From contig DBQU01000055.1 of the NCBI GenBank assembly GCA_002305765.1, forward strand, positions 1 through 61,379: DNA of 61,379 nucleotides, in the 5' to 3' direction. The translations under genes were made by a program, and so were the position numbers. Positions 34,794 to 44,463 of the stretch are shown here, in pieces (positions within the stretch are counted from its first letter, which is position 1; each line of letters begins with the position of its first letter). A model generated the notes under the pieces. That model searched no databases, had not been told where the DNA came from, and saw only the letters and a program-made list of their open reading frames with translations. Source of the DNA: Deltaproteobacteria bacterium UBA1386 (lineage in GTDB: Bacteria > Desulfobacterota > Syntrophorhabdia > Syntrophorhabdales > Syntrophorhabdaceae).

Positions 34794-35023
34794 ATTTTCC
34801 TGTCCCTGCGCGTGCCGCGCACGTAGGCATCAACGTCTATTTCCTTGTCTTTCCAGACGCCGTACACTTTCGACGCACTCTGGATTATCCTGTCCGCATT
34901 GCCAGGCATGGAATTGCGTATATTCTCTCTGATAATATCCGATATAGTTTTCTTCCTGGCCTCGCTTTCATGCTTCAGGTAATCATACAACGTCTCATCG
35001 AGATATATCTGGGTTCTGCGCAT
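34790..35023 (-). CDS. vapB: ribbon-helix-helix antitoxin of the VapBC pair
   Basis: A 77-residue protein: an N-terminal ribbon-helix-helix DNA-binding motif (RRTQIYLDETLYDYLKHE, then TISDIIRENIR) and a C-terminal tail (VWKDKEIDVDAYVRG) of the type that blocks the toxin. ATG 35023 is preferred because GAGGGGG lies 7 nt upstream; an in-frame ATG five codons earlier would place that site inside the gene. It is expected to autorepress the promoter just upstream. Confidence 0.85.
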   Translation of the reverse strand: MRRTQIYLDETLYDYLKHESEARKKTISDIIRENIRNSMPGNADRIIQSASKVYGVWKDKEIDVDAYVRGTRRDRKI

Positions 35024-35051
35024 TTGTGACCCCCTCATGATGTACATATAC

Positions 35052-35080
35052 ATTATATCAGAACAGCTTCAGCCCGGCAA
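35052..35080 (-). promoter_or_regulatory. promoter of vapBC
   Basis: Minus-strand TTGCCG (35080-35075), 17 bp, TATAAT (35057-35052). The imperfect palindrome TGTACATATACA (35041-35052) overlaps the -10 edge and start point and is a candidate VapB operator. Confidence 0.7.
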
Positions 35081-35100
35081 TGGCTGATGATTATGGTTTA

Positions 35101-35352
35101 TCAGGAAAGGGTTTTCCCATAGAGGTATTCGTCGTGATTCTCCGAGAGGTCACGATCCTTTGTCTTGCTGGCCCCCACCATCTCCCAAAGAACATCGCTC
35201 TGACTTATTCTTGTCCCATCCTCCCCGAGGTATTCCGCAATGGCTGCTCGCATGATGGCGGAAATAGAAGAACCTTCTATTCGGGCTTTCGCTTTTAGTT
35301 TGAAGAACAGCTCTTCAGGCAAATAGATGTGAGTCCTCTTAAACCTCGGCAT
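35101..35352 (-). CDS. orphan ribbon-helix-helix antitoxin-like protein
   Basis: An 83-residue protein with an RHH motif (RFKRTHIYLPEELFFKLK, then SSISAIMRAAIAEYL) and a VapB-like tail ending NHDEYLYGKTLS. The HDxYLYG ending is common in antitoxins paired with PIN toxins, yet no toxin follows: the next gene downstream, after about 80 bp, is the other antitoxin with its own promoter. ATG 35352 has AGAGGTC upstream; a longer upstream reading has none. It may be a leftover of a decayed module or an anti-addiction protein. Confidence 0.75.
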   Translation of the reverse strand: MPRFKRTHIYLPEELFFKLKAKARIEGSSISAIMRAAIAEYLGEDGTRISQSDVLWEMVGASKTKDRDLSENHDEYLYGKTLS

Positions 35353-35437
35353 AACACAAGACCTCTTCTGGAATCGGTTCCCGATTGCTCCACAGGGAAC
35401 CGCAACTCGACTGATATTCCGCGGCGAACTCACCAAC

Positions 35438-36313
35438 TCATCTCGCATCCGGTGACTGATTGACGGCCGGGGTTTCACTGCCTCCGGTCGGACCTTCCCT
35501 TTGCGCCGTTGGGGTTGTCGCCTCCTGCGCTGCGTCCTCCGGCGGGGTGGTTGTCACTTCTTCGTAGTCGGGGACGACTATGCCCCTTCTTACCATGATG
35601 GTGTAGATGATCTTCGCGCGGCGTTCGACGTAGCGGGAGGTCCCGTCCACGCGGTAGCGTCTTGGGTTGGGCAGGGCTGCTGCGAGCTTGGCCGCCTCTT
35701 CCGCGGTGAGCGCCGAGGCTGACTTGCCGAAGTGGCGCCTCGCGGCAGCCTCGGCGCCGAAGATACCCTCGCCCCATTCGACGACGTTGAGGTAAAGCTC
35801 GAGGATCCTACGTTTTGAGAGGGCCCTCTCGAGCCTCCAGGTGATGATCGCTTCCTTGAGCTTGCGGACGGGGTTCTTGGAGGGCGTGAGGTAGAGGTTC
35901 TTCGTGAGCTGCTGGCTGATCGTGCTGCCGCCGAGTTTGAACCGTCCCGCCTCCAGGTTCTTCTCGAGGGCCTTCTGGATCGCCTCCGTGTCGAAGCCGT
36001 GGTGGGACCAGAACTTGTCGTCCTCCGCTATGAGGACCGCCTTCATGAGGTAGGGCGATATGGACCGCAAGGGGACCCACTTCGACTGTATCCGTATCTT
36101 GTTTCCCTTCGCCCGGTACTCCGCTTCCCGGTATTCCATGAAGGACGTCTTACCCGGGTTCTGCTTTTTCAGCTTCGACACGTCGGGGTAGACCATGTAG
36201 AAACCCGCGAACCCCACCACGAGAAGGACGACGAGAACGATGGTGACCTTGATGAAGCGCAGGAGTTTCCCCGGCTTCTTCTTTTTGACCTTTCTTGTTG
36301 CCAATTCCTGCAC
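35438..36313 (-). CDS. mtgA: monofunctional biosynthetic peptidoglycan transglycosylase
   Basis: MtgA polymerises lipid II into glycan strands without cross-linking. The 291-residue protein has a basic cytoplasmic tail, one membrane helix (about 20-40) and a GT51 domain: AEDDKFWSHHGFD with catalytic E97, GGSTISQQLTKNLYL, and the KRRILELYLNVVEWG motif with the second glutamate. The C-terminus is an extended Pro/Thr-rich tail of about 45 residues, longer than usual. It is monocistronic. It matters here because no SEDS polymerase is visible in the dcw operon. Confidence 0.93.
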   Translation of the reverse strand: MQELATRKVKKKKPGKLLRFIKVTIVLVVLLVVGFAGFYMVYPDVSKLKKQNPGKTSFMEYREAEYRAKGNKIRIQSKWVPLRSISPYLMKAVLIAEDDKFWSHHGFDTEAIQKALEKNLEAGRFKLGGSTISQQLTKNLYLTPSKNPVRKLKEAIITWRLERALSKRRILELYLNVVEWGEGIFGAEAAARRHFGKSASALTAEEAAKLAAALPNPRRYRVDGTSRYVERRAKIIYTIMVRRGIVVPDYEEVTTTPPEDAAQEATTPTAQREGPTGGSETPAVNQSPDAR

Positions 36314-36381
36314 CCATCTCTTCTTATCATATCGCGGGCGCCATTGGAAGGTCCCTTTCTCCCTTAAGGGGGCAATTTGTT

Positions 36382-36411
36382 TTGAAATGACACCGTTACC
36401 TGTTGTATAGT
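36382..36411 (+). promoter_or_regulatory. gatB promoter
   Basis: TTGAAA (36382-36387), 18 bp, TATAGT (36406-36411), about 45 bp before the GTG start. Confidence 0.6.
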
Positions 36412-36455
36412 TTCAATCATTTGTAAGCGATAGAAAGCAGTCAGAGAGGTGCGCC

Positions 36456-37904
<1,449 letters not shown>

Positions 37905-37913
37905 ATTTTTTTC

Positions 37914-37994
37914 GTCATTCCGGCTTTAGGCCGGAATCCAGGAAGAAGCGCGCAACGGAAGAACCTCTGGATCCCGGATCGGGTCCGGGATGAC
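37914..37994. repeat. palindromic REP/MITE-like element, GTCATTCCGG type
   Basis: The 81-bp element begins GTCATTCCGG and ends CCGGGATGAC as an imperfect inverted pair; inner arms AATCCAGG and CCTCTGGAT also match. It holds two small hairpins, CCGG-N7-CCGG (37920-37934) and CCCGGA-N5-TCCGGG (37973-37989). Similar GTCATTCC...GGATGAC elements are scattered in many bacterial genomes. It lies between gatB and mtnA. Confidence 0.75.
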
Positions 37995-38016
37995 CATCAA
38001 CAGAAAGAGGTGACGC

Positions 38017-39039
38017 ATGACGGATCACATTTACTGGAAGAACGGCGTTCTTTACCTTCTCGATCAGAGAGAGCTGCCCTTCAGGAAAACATATGTGAAA
38101 TGCAGCACCGCCGGGGATGTCATAACGGCCATCAACAACATGACCGTCCGGGGTGCGCCGCTGCTCGGCATCGTCGCCGCCTATGGAATGGTCCTGGGGG
38201 TCAAAGAGGTCGTGGCTGCGAAGCGGTCCGTCCGCCGGGCCGATATCGACCGCATCGCCAAAAAGCTCGGTGCCACGCGCCCGACGGCGGTGAACCTCTT
38301 CTGGGCCTTGAAGAGAATGGCGGAAGCCTATGAGGGGCATGCCGGAGACAGGGACATCGCCGAAGACATGCTCGGCGAGGCGCTGGCCATCCATGTCGAG
38401 GACATCGAGAACAACAGGATGCTTTCCCTCTACGGCGCGGAGCTCATAGAAAAAGGCGACACCATCATGACGCACTGCAACGCGGGGGCGCTTGCCACGG
38501 GAGGCTACGGCACGGCGCTCGGCGTCATGCGCGCCGCCCATGAGGCGGGCAAGAAGATAAAGGTCATCGCCACGGAAACGCGCCCTTACATGCAGGGGTC
38601 GCGCCTTACGGTGTGGGAGCTCATGCAGGAAGGCATCCCCGTCGAACTCGTCCCCGAGAACCACGCCGGGCTCCTGTGCTCCCGGGGGGCCGTGAACAAG
38701 ATCATCACCGGCGCCGACAGGATAGCGGCGAACGGGGACACGGCGAACAAGATCGGCACCTTCATGATAGCCCTCGCCGCGGACGCCTACAAGATCCCCT
38801 TCTACATCGCCGCCCCGGTCTCCACCTTCGATAAGGCCGTCGAGGACGGCGGCCGCATAGAGATCGAGGAGCGAAGCGCCAGGGAGGTGAAATACCTCGA
38901 CGACAGGCTCCTCACCGTAAGGGACGCGAAGGCTCGTTATTTCGGGTTCGACGTCACCCCGTCCCGGTACATCAGCGGCTTCATCACCGAGAAAGGCATC
39001 ATCAAGAGGCCTTTCTCGAAATACATCAAGATGCTCTAA
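38017..39039 (+). CDS. mtnA: S-methyl-5-thioribose-1-phosphate isomerase
   Basis: MtnA isomerises methylthioribose-1-phosphate to methylthioribulose-1-phosphate in methionine salvage. The 340-residue eIF2B-like protein has NNMTVRGAPLLGIVAAYG, the catalytic cysteine region MTHCNAGALATGGYGTAL and the catalytic aspartate region ITGADRIAANGD. Other salvage genes are not adjacent, but a SAM-cleaving enzyme follows 12 bp later, so the two may form an adenosylmethionine by-product unit. Ribosome binding site AGAGGTG precedes ATG. Confidence 0.93.
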   Translation: MTDHIYWKNGVLYLLDQRELPFRKTYVKCSTAGDVITAINNMTVRGAPLLGIVAAYGMVLGVKEVVAAKRSVRRADIDRIAKKLGATRPTAVNLFWALKRMAEAYEGHAGDRDIAEDMLGEALAIHVEDIENNRMLSLYGAELIEKGDTIMTHCNAGALATGGYGTALGVMRAAHEAGKKIKVIATETRPYMQGSRLTVWELMQEGIPVELVPENHAGLLCSRGAVNKIITGADRIAANGDTANKIGTFMIALAADAYKIPFYIAAPVSTFDKAVEDGGRIEIEERSAREVKYLDDRLLTVRDAKARYFGFDVTPSRYISGFITEKGIIKRPFSKYIKML

Positions 39040-39051
39040 CGGGCAGGGCCG

Positions 39052-39822
39052 ATGGGCATCATAACCCTCCTCACCGATTTCGGCGTCAAAGACCCTTACG
39101 TGGGCGTCATGAAGGGGGTCATCCTCGGCATCGACCCCGGGGCCCGGGTCATCGACATGACCCACGAGGTGGAACCCCAGGACATGCGCGAGGCGGCCTT
39201 CCTCATCGACGACTACTGGAGGCATTTCCCGCCGGGGACGGTCCATGTCGCCGTCGTCGACCCCACCGTGGGGAGCGCGAGGCGGCCGCTTATCGTGTCG
39301 GCGAAGGGACACCATTTCGTCGGGCCCGACAACGGCGTCTTCACCCTCCTGGCGGACAACGTCCCCGATATCCACGTCATCGAGAACCGCAACTTCATGC
39401 TCTTCCCCGTCAGTTCCACCTTCCACGGCAGGGATGTCTTTTCCCCCGCCGCCGCCAGGCTGTCCCGCGGCTACTCCCCCCAGGCGTTCGGGCGAAGGAT
39501 AACGGACCCCGTTCTCTTGAGCGACATCCATCCCGTGATCGAGGGTAGGACGCTCAAAGGGAGCGTGGTGCGCTTCGACCGCTTCGGCAACGCCATCACG
39601 AACATAAAGGGCCACGCCCTGCGGTACTTCGCCGGGGAGGGCCCTTTCGAGATACGGATGGGCAAACACGTCTTCGCGGCGATCGGCAAGACCTACTGCG
39701 AGGGTGGCCTCGCCTGCCTCGAGGGCAGCTCCGGCTACCTGGAATTCGGTGTTTTCAAGGGGGACTTCAGGCGCGAAACGGGTACGGGAAAGGGCGACCC
39801 GGTGACGGTCACTCTCCCATAA
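39052..39822 (+). CDS. SAM hydroxide adenosyltransferase (DUF62 family)
   Basis: Members characterised elsewhere split S-adenosylmethionine with water into adenosine and methionine; relatives are chlorinases and fluorinases. The 256-residue protein has the N-terminal ITLLTDFGVKDPYVGVMKG, VVDPTVGSARRPL, and the GPDNGVF substrate loop. The halide-enzyme insertions are absent, so the hydrolase activity is expected. It lies 12 bp after mtnA with a weak ribosome binding site and overlaps a convergent small gene by 14 bp. Confidence 0.85.
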   Translation: MGIITLLTDFGVKDPYVGVMKGVILGIDPGARVIDMTHEVEPQDMREAAFLIDDYWRHFPPGTVHVAVVDPTVGSARRPLIVSAKGHHFVGPDNGVFTLLADNVPDIHVIENRNFMLFPVSSTFHGRDVFSPAAARLSRGYSPQAFGRRITDPVLLSDIHPVIEGRTLKGSVVRFDRFGNAITNIKGHALRYFAGEGPFEIRMGKHVFAAIGKTYCEGGLACLEGSSGYLEFGVFKGDFRRETGTGKGDPVTVTLP

Positions 39823-40012
39823 GGCCGAGGGCACCCCGGAGCTTCTGCGTGGCTATCTGGATGAACTGACCGGCCTCGTCGATCTCCTTCGACACGGCAT
39901 CGAGACCGCCCGTCGCGGCGACCCTGCCCCATTTCCGGTAATTCTCGGCGAGATACTCGTTGTTCTGGATGAGCTGTTTCAGCACGGTACGTAAACGGTC
40001 CTCATCTTCCAT
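39809..40012 (-). CDS. small protein of unknown function
   Basis: A 67-residue, mostly helical protein rich in charged residues (MEDEDRLRTVLKQLIQ, then AATGGLDAVSKEIDEAG). It contains no cysteine, signal or membrane helix. It has a strong ribosome binding site, GGAGG, 6 bp before ATG 40012 (a GTG one codon earlier is too close). It overlaps the SAM enzyme gene tail to tail by 14 bp and follows the next gene on the same strand by 41 bp. Confidence 0.6.
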   Translation of the reverse strand: MEDEDRLRTVLKQLIQNNEYLAENYRKWGRVAATGGLDAVSKEIDEAGQFIQIATQKLRGALGLMGE

Positions 40013-40053
40013 CACAAGCCTCCTTAATCCGGCCGCTCCGCGGAGGGCCTCGC

Positions 40054-40506
40054 TTACCTGCAGACCGGGCCGTTCCCGGGATCGACGTAGAGAAGTTCCC
40101 AGCCAAACTCCCGTTCATCTTCCATGGCGACATAAGGCCCCGAGAGCCTGGCGTAGTTGTCGGCATCTCCGTGTATGTCGTAGCGGCCCCTGTATTCCTT
40201 CTTCCCGTCGCCCCAGCGCACGCTGAGGGCGGGTATCCTGTCGGCCGTCACGAGAACGATGGAACCCTGACCGGCGTGGCGCGATCCGCCGACGCACCGT
40301 ATGACCTCGAGGCCGCCATCCCTCGCCTTTATCGTCACCGTCCCCGAATAGGTCTCGCCCGTGCCCGGACGCCTGCCGACAAGACCGTAGTTCCCTTCGA
40401 GAAAACCGGGAAGGTCCTTGCCGCCATCAGCGCCGGCGACGAGGCACGGCGCCGACAGGAGAAGCACAAGGACGAGGCGGCTTAATGAGGACAGACTAGC
40501 TTTCAT
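40054..40506 (-). CDS. exported protein of unknown function
   Basis: A 150-residue protein starting at ATG 40506 with a signal peptide (1-24, SLSRLVLVLLLSAPCLVAG). The mature part is beta-rich (GTGETYSGTVTIKARDGGLEV, YRGRYDIHGDADNY) with two cysteines, one near the C-terminus. It looks like a small periplasmic beta-barrel or lipocalin-like fold, but no family is recognised. The start overlaps the end of rmuC by 11 bp, so the two are likely co-transcribed. Confidence 0.65.
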   Translation of the reverse strand: MKASLSSLSRLVLVLLLSAPCLVAGADGGKDLPGFLEGNYGLVGRRPGTGETYSGTVTIKARDGGLEVIRCVGGSRHAGQGSIVLVTADRIPALSVRWGDGKKEYRGRYDIHGDADNYARLSGPYVAMEDEREFGWELLYVDPGNGPVCR

Positions 40507-41860
40507 CCTGCGAGAGCTCCCCCGTCCCCAGTTCCAGGGCATCGGCCGCGCTCAGTTCATCGATCTTCCTCAGCGGCCTCTCGAGCATGTTCGTCCGCGT
40601 CGTGACGAGGACCTCGTATTCCTTCCTCGCCGCGTCGATGCGGTCGCCCATGGTCTTGAACTTGTCCTTGTACAGTTTCCACTGCTTCGAGAACTCGGCA
40701 AGGAGTCTGAGTATCTCCGACGCCGTCCGTTCGAGCTTCACGTTCTCGATGGTCTGGCGGACCACGGCGAGGACCGCGTAGAGCGTGAAGGGCGAGCAGA
40801 GGATGACCTTCTGCCTCAATGCTTCGTCCATGATCGAGGCGTCCGATTCCTGGATGAAGCTGTAGACCTGCTCGTTGGGAATGAAGACGATGACGTAGTC
40901 CACGGTGTTCTCGGCGGGGTTGATGTACTCCCGGGTCGTCACCTGCTTTATCATCACCTTCGTGTTCTTGAGGAGTTCGTCGCGGTACCGCTTCCGGTCA
41001 TGGTCGCTCTCGGCGTCGAGATAGTGGGCGAAGTTGTCGAGGGGGAACTTCACATCCATGTTGACCTTGAGGTCATTGGGGAGAAAGAAGGTGAAATCGG
41101 GCCTGCCCGCCGTGTTCTCCAATGTCGTCTGCTTGACGTAGTTGATACCTTCCGCCATCCCCACGAGACGGATGATATCCTCGGCCATCCGCTCGCCCCA
41201 TTCGCCCCTTTTCTTCGAGCTTGCCAACGCTCGGCCGAGGTGCTCCGTCGTGTCCCTGAGCTTCGCCGTGACCTCTTCGTGCTTCTTGATCAGGGTGGTC
41301 ACTTCGGTGATGCGCTCGCCGCTCACCTTGCCCACCTCTTCGACGCGCCTCTGGACCTCCGTAAGGGTCTTCCCGATGGAGTCGATGTTCCTGTCTATGA
41401 GCTCCTTCTTGCCTTCCAGTTCCTTTTTCCCTTCCGCCGTCTGGGATTTGAGCTTCTCCTCGGCGAGCTTCATGAACTCGTCGGCGTATTTCCTGAACTC
41501 GTTCGTATTGGACGCGAGGGCATCGAGGGAAAGGGCCTTGAAGGTTTCGGAGAGTTCCTTCCTTACGGCCTCGAAACGCTCCATCTCCTCCTTGAGGCGC
41601 AGGTCCAGGGTCTCGCACCTCGTCATGGCCTGCACCCTGGCCTCTCTCTCTCCGTCAAGCTCCGCCTGGAGGCGCAGTGCTTCGTCCCTGCCCTGCTGGA
41701 ACTGCTGCCTCAACTCGGTGACGACCGCCTCCGCGGACCCGGCCCTCGCCTCGAGCTCCGCCTGCCGGGCGCGCGCGCGGGAGGCGACGACAAGGGAGAA
41801 GACGACGCCTCCCAGGGCCACTCCCGCGAGGAAGGCGATGACAAGGGAGAGATAACTCAC
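40496..41860 (-). CDS. rmuC: DNA recombination protein RmuC
   Basis: RmuC limits rearrangements at inverted repeats in E. coli and has a nuclease-like core. The 454-residue protein has an N-terminal membrane helix (about 4-26), a long coiled coil (about 30-190), and the conserved C-terminal core with KRGEWGE, VDYVIVFIPNEQVYSFI and SPFTLYAVLAVV. It overlaps sixA upstream by ATGA. Its presence is of interest in a genome with many inverted repeat arrays. Confidence 0.92.
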   Translation of the reverse strand: MSYLSLVIAFLAGVALGGVVFSLVVASRARARQAELEARAGSAEAVVTELRQQFQQGRDEALRLQAELDGEREARVQAMTRCETLDLRLKEEMERFEAVRKELSETFKALSLDALASNTNEFRKYADEFMKLAEEKLKSQTAEGKKELEGKKELIDRNIDSIGKTLTEVQRRVEEVGKVSGERITEVTTLIKKHEEVTAKLRDTTEHLGRALASSKKRGEWGERMAEDIIRLVGMAEGINYVKQTTLENTAGRPDFTFFLPNDLKVNMDVKFPLDNFAHYLDAESDHDRKRYRDELLKNTKVMIKQVTTREYINPAENTVDYVIVFIPNEQVYSFIQESDASIMDEALRQKVILCSPFTLYAVLAVVRQTIENVKLERTASEILRLLAEFSKQWKLYKDKFKTMGDRIDAARKEYEVLVTTRTNMLERPLRKIDELSAADALELGTGELSQDES

Positions 41861-42321
41861 CAGATCACCTCGGGGCTAAGCACCCAGGCGATGAGCCACC
41901 TTCCGTCACCCGACGGCTTGAGGCACACCGTTCCCGCCGGCCTGAAGTCTATGATGGTCCTCCCCCCGTCGCCGAGGACGAGAAGGCCGAGGAGCCTGTC
42001 GAGGAAAGGGAGATGACCGACGATGGCAGTGTCGGCGGTCATGGCGCTTATCCTTTCTACCCATGGCGCCGGGTCGTCATTGGGAGACAAGCCATTCTCC
42101 TCCCGGATGCCGGAAGCGGGCCGTATCGATTCCGTGAGGATCTGCGCCGTCTGGGCAGCCCTCTTCTTCGTGCTGTGGATGACAGCGTCGAGGCTGACGT
42201 CCATGAAGGCAAGGAACTCGCCCATCCTCCGGGCGTGCCTCATCCCGTTGTCCGTGAGGCCCCGCTCGGGGTCCTCGTCCTCGCGCTTCGCTTCGCCGTG
42301 GCGCACAAGGTAGAGCAGCAT
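41857..42321 (-). CDS. sixA: phosphohistidine phosphatase SixA
   Basis: SixA removes phosphate from histidine in phosphotransfer proteins. The 154-residue protein has the RHG motif (LYLVRHGEAK, about residues 4-13), a second catalytic histidine in VGHLPFL, and the short length typical of SixA rather than phosphoglycerate mutases. ATG 42321 is chosen because AAAGGA precedes it and the fold starts at once; longer readings add an unrelated basic extension. It overlaps rmuC by 4 bp. Confidence 0.88.
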   Translation of the reverse strand: MLLYLVRHGEAKREDEDPERGLTDNGMRHARRMGEFLAFMDVSLDAVIHSTKKRAAQTAQILTESIRPASGIREENGLSPNDDPAPWVERISAMTADTAIVGHLPFLDRLLGLLVLGDGGRTIIDFRPAGTVCLKPSGDGRWLIAWVLSPEVIW

Positions 42322-42383
42322 CGTTGTCCTTTCCTGTTCTGTGGTGTCTCCGACAGGCCGCGCCGCCGGGAATACAGTATAAT

Positions 42384-43046
42384 CTATTTCCTGCCGAGAG
42401 GCATTATATAAAGGGTCCGTTCGCCGGCGGGAAGACCGATGACCTTGTCCACCGCGTCGGCGTTGAACCCCGCCATGACGACCGTACCCAGCCCCAGCGG
42501 CACGCACTGGAGATAGACGTTCTGCGCGGCATGGCCCGCCTCGAGATACATCCAGCCCTCATTCGTCGCCCTTGCCTGCGACCCGGCGATGACGAGCGCC
42601 GCCGGCGCCTTGTCTACCGGCGCCTGGCCCGCGGCCTTGTAAAGCATCCCCTTGGCGTCCCCGCCGGCAACGAGGGCAAGCGAATGCCCCTGAGGCACAT
42701 AGCGGTACATGCCCGGCTTAAGTCCCGTCACGTTGCCTGCAAAGAGATAGACGGTGAGGTAGTACCGGGCCCTCGCGGAAGGCGCCGTCCTCAGGCCCCT
42801 TCCCGGCTCCGTTATACCCTGGGCCGCGAAGAGCACCTGGGAGACCTCGGCCACCGACAGGGGAGAATCCTTGTAGACCCTCACCGATCGCCTCTCCTTG
42901 AGCGCCTTCTCGACGGAAACGTTCCCGTCGTATTTCGGCTCGGGCAGCCTGATCCCGGCACCGGGTGCCGCGCCCTGCCCGTGCACCGCCGCTGTCGACA
43001 CGAGAACAAGACAAAGGACCGCCATCAAACAAACGATGGACCTCAT
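42384..43046 (-). CDS. exported SagB-type nitroreductase-family protein
   Basis: A 220-residue protein with a signal peptide (1-24, ending AAVHGQ) and a nitroreductase/SagB-ThcOx domain: RRSVRVYKDSPLS, LLFAAQG-type helix, GLRTAPSARA and the C-terminal GLPAGERTLYIMPLG. SagB-family enzymes use FMN, often to oxidise azolines, but related proteins occur widely as redox enzymes of unknown substrate. Export of such an enzyme suggests periplasmic action. ATG 43046 has ribosome binding site AGGAGGTG; no peptide precursor or cyclodehydratase is adjacent. Confidence 0.8.
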   Translation of the reverse strand: MRSIVCLMAVLCLVLVSTAAVHGQGAAPGAGIRLPEPKYDGNVSVEKALKERRSVRVYKDSPLSVAEVSQVLFAAQGITEPGRGLRTAPSARARYYLTVYLFAGNVTGLKPGMYRYVPQGHSLALVAGGDAKGMLYKAAGQAPVDKAPAALVIAGSQARATNEGWMYLEAGHAAQNVYLQCVPLGLGTVVMAGFNADAVDKVIGLPAGERTLYIMPLGRK

Positions 43047-43143
43047 GGAGCACCTCCTGAACGGTATCGTTACCCTCACATGGTAATAAGTTTTCCGCAC
43101 CTTTGCAACTCTTAAGGCACCTCCTTGGGCGGCGCAATAGCCA

Positions 43144-43172
43144 TTGACAATTCATCCTCATGCTGTTATAAC
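43144..43172 (+). promoter_or_regulatory. tRNA-Ala promoter
   Basis: TTGACA (43144-43149), 17 bp, TATAAC (43167-43172); the predicted start is near 43179, a few bases before the mature tRNA. Confidence 0.75.
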
Positions 43173-43182
43173 ACTTACCTGC

Positions 43183-43258
43183 GGGGCTGTAGCTCAGCTG
43201 GGAGAGTGCTTGACTGGCAGTCAAGAGGTCGAGGGTTCGATCCCCTTCAGCTCCACCA
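43183..43258 (+). tRNA. tRNA-Ala (anticodon GGC)
   Basis: A 76-nt cloverleaf: acceptor GGGGCTG with CAGCTCC including the alanine identity pair G3-U70, D-arm with AGCTCAG, anticodon GGC at 43216-43218 in a CTTGA/TCAAG stem, T-arm GGTTCGATCC, and an encoded CCA end (43256-43258). Confidence 0.97.
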
Positions 43259-43270
43259 TTCAAAAATATG

Positions 43271-43294
43271 AGCCGCTCGAAAGAGCGGCTTTTT
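43271..43294 (+). terminator. terminator of tRNA-Ala
   Basis: AGCCGCTC and GAGCGGCT form an 8-bp stem with a GAAA loop followed by TTTTC. Confidence 0.85.
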
Positions 43295-43311
43295 CGTTAC
43301 CGGTGTTCGTT

Positions 43312-44463
43312 TCAGTGAAATATTCTTTGTATCTGCGCCACGGGCAGGGTGAATGCATTTTCCTTTAGCGGGTATGATTCATCGCCGGGAAATATCACAA
43401 ACGCTTTCTCGCAGGCAAGATCATCGATCGCGCTCCAGAAACCCCTGCCGGGTTTTGGACTCAACGAGTACTTGATCTCGATCGCGGTGGGCCTGCCGCT
43501 TTCATCAAGAAGCAAAAGATCTATCTCTGCTCCTGCGGAGGTCCGATAGAAATAAGCCTCCCAGTCGTCCGGCTTTGCGGCAATGATCTGTTCAATAATG
43601 AACCCTTCCCAGGAGGCCCCGGCGGAAGGGTGCGCGTCAAGGTCCTCTTTTTCCTTGATGCGCATCAACGTGTGGAACAGTCCGGCATCACGCAAGTATA
43701 CTTTGGGAGATCTTATCAACCGTTTTTTGACGTTCGCGAAAAAGGGCTGGAGCTGCCGCACGACAAAGGTGTCTGAGAGAATGTCAAGGTAGTGCTTTGC
43801 GGTGGGAGCGGAAATTCCCAGGCTTCCCGCGATCTTTGATGCATTCCATAATTGTCCGTGACTATGCGCCAGCATGGTCCAGAATCGTCTGAGCTGCAAT
43901 GCCGGCACCCTTATCCCGAGCTGGGGTATGTCCATTTCGAGATAGGTCCTGATGAACGCCTCGCGCCATGAATAGCTTTCATCATTTCCGGCGGCGAGAT
44001 AACTCAAGGGATAGCCGCCACGAAGCCAGAGTCGGTCGGTATTCCCGCACCCGATCTCGTCAAGAGAGAAAGGCAACAACTCGCGATATACGGCACGGCC
44101 CGCGAGTGTCTCCGAGGCCTGCCTTACAAGGGCTGGTGATGCCGAACCAAGGATAAGGAACCGGCCGGCGCTTCTCTTTTGATCTACCATCGCCCTCATG
44201 AGCGGGAAAAGCTCGGGCATGCGCTGGACTTCGTCTATGATGACCAGCCTGTCCTCGTATCTTCGCAGGTACATTTCGGGATCGCGAAGCTTATTGACGT
44301 CGGAGGAAAGCTCCAGATCAAGGTAAAGGGGCCTTGTTTCCGTTTTTTGGAGGATCATTTTGGCCAGAGTGGTTTTTCCGGCCTGTCGGGGACCGATAAG
44401 ACCCACAACGGGAAATTGCTTCAGGGACTCTTCGACTGAAGCCTGTATCTTTCTCGCTATCAT
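43312..44463 (-). CDS. AAA+ ATPase with C-terminal DUF4143 domain
   Basis: A 383-residue protein with Walker A GPRQAGKTT (24-32), Walker B RLVIIDEVQRMPE, the sensor-like LILGSASPAL, a helix-turn-helix-like region (NASKIAGSLGISAPTAKHYL) and a DUF4143-type nuclease-like C-domain (EIDLLLLDESG, then AIEIKYS). Such stand-alone ATPases are frequent, mobile and of unknown role. GC content is lower than in flanking genes. It lies end-on to tRNA-Ala, but no integrase or duplicated tRNA end was found. Confidence 0.85.
   Translation of the reverse strand: MIARKIQASVEESLKQFPVVGLIGPRQAGKTTLAKMILQKTETRPLYLDLELSSDVNKLRDPEMYLRRYEDRLVIIDEVQRMPELFPLMRAMVDQKRSAGRFLILGSASPALVRQASETLAGRAVYRELLPFSLDEIGCGNTDRLWLRGGYPLSYLAAGNDESYSWREAFIRTYLEMDIPQLGIRVPALQLRRFWTMLAHSHGQLWNASKIAGSLGISAPTAKHYLDILSDTFVVRQLQPFFANVKKRLIRSPKVYLRDAGLFHTLMRIKEKEDLDAHPSAGASWEGFIIEQIIAAKPDDWEAYFYRTSAGAEIDLLLLDESGRPTAIEIKYSLSPKPGRGFWSAIDDLACEKAFVIFPGDESYPLKENAFTLPVAQIQRIFH

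Noticed and set aside
43183..44463. tRNA-Ala as attachment site of an integrated island
   Set aside because: No integrase and no second copy of the tRNA 3' end were found.
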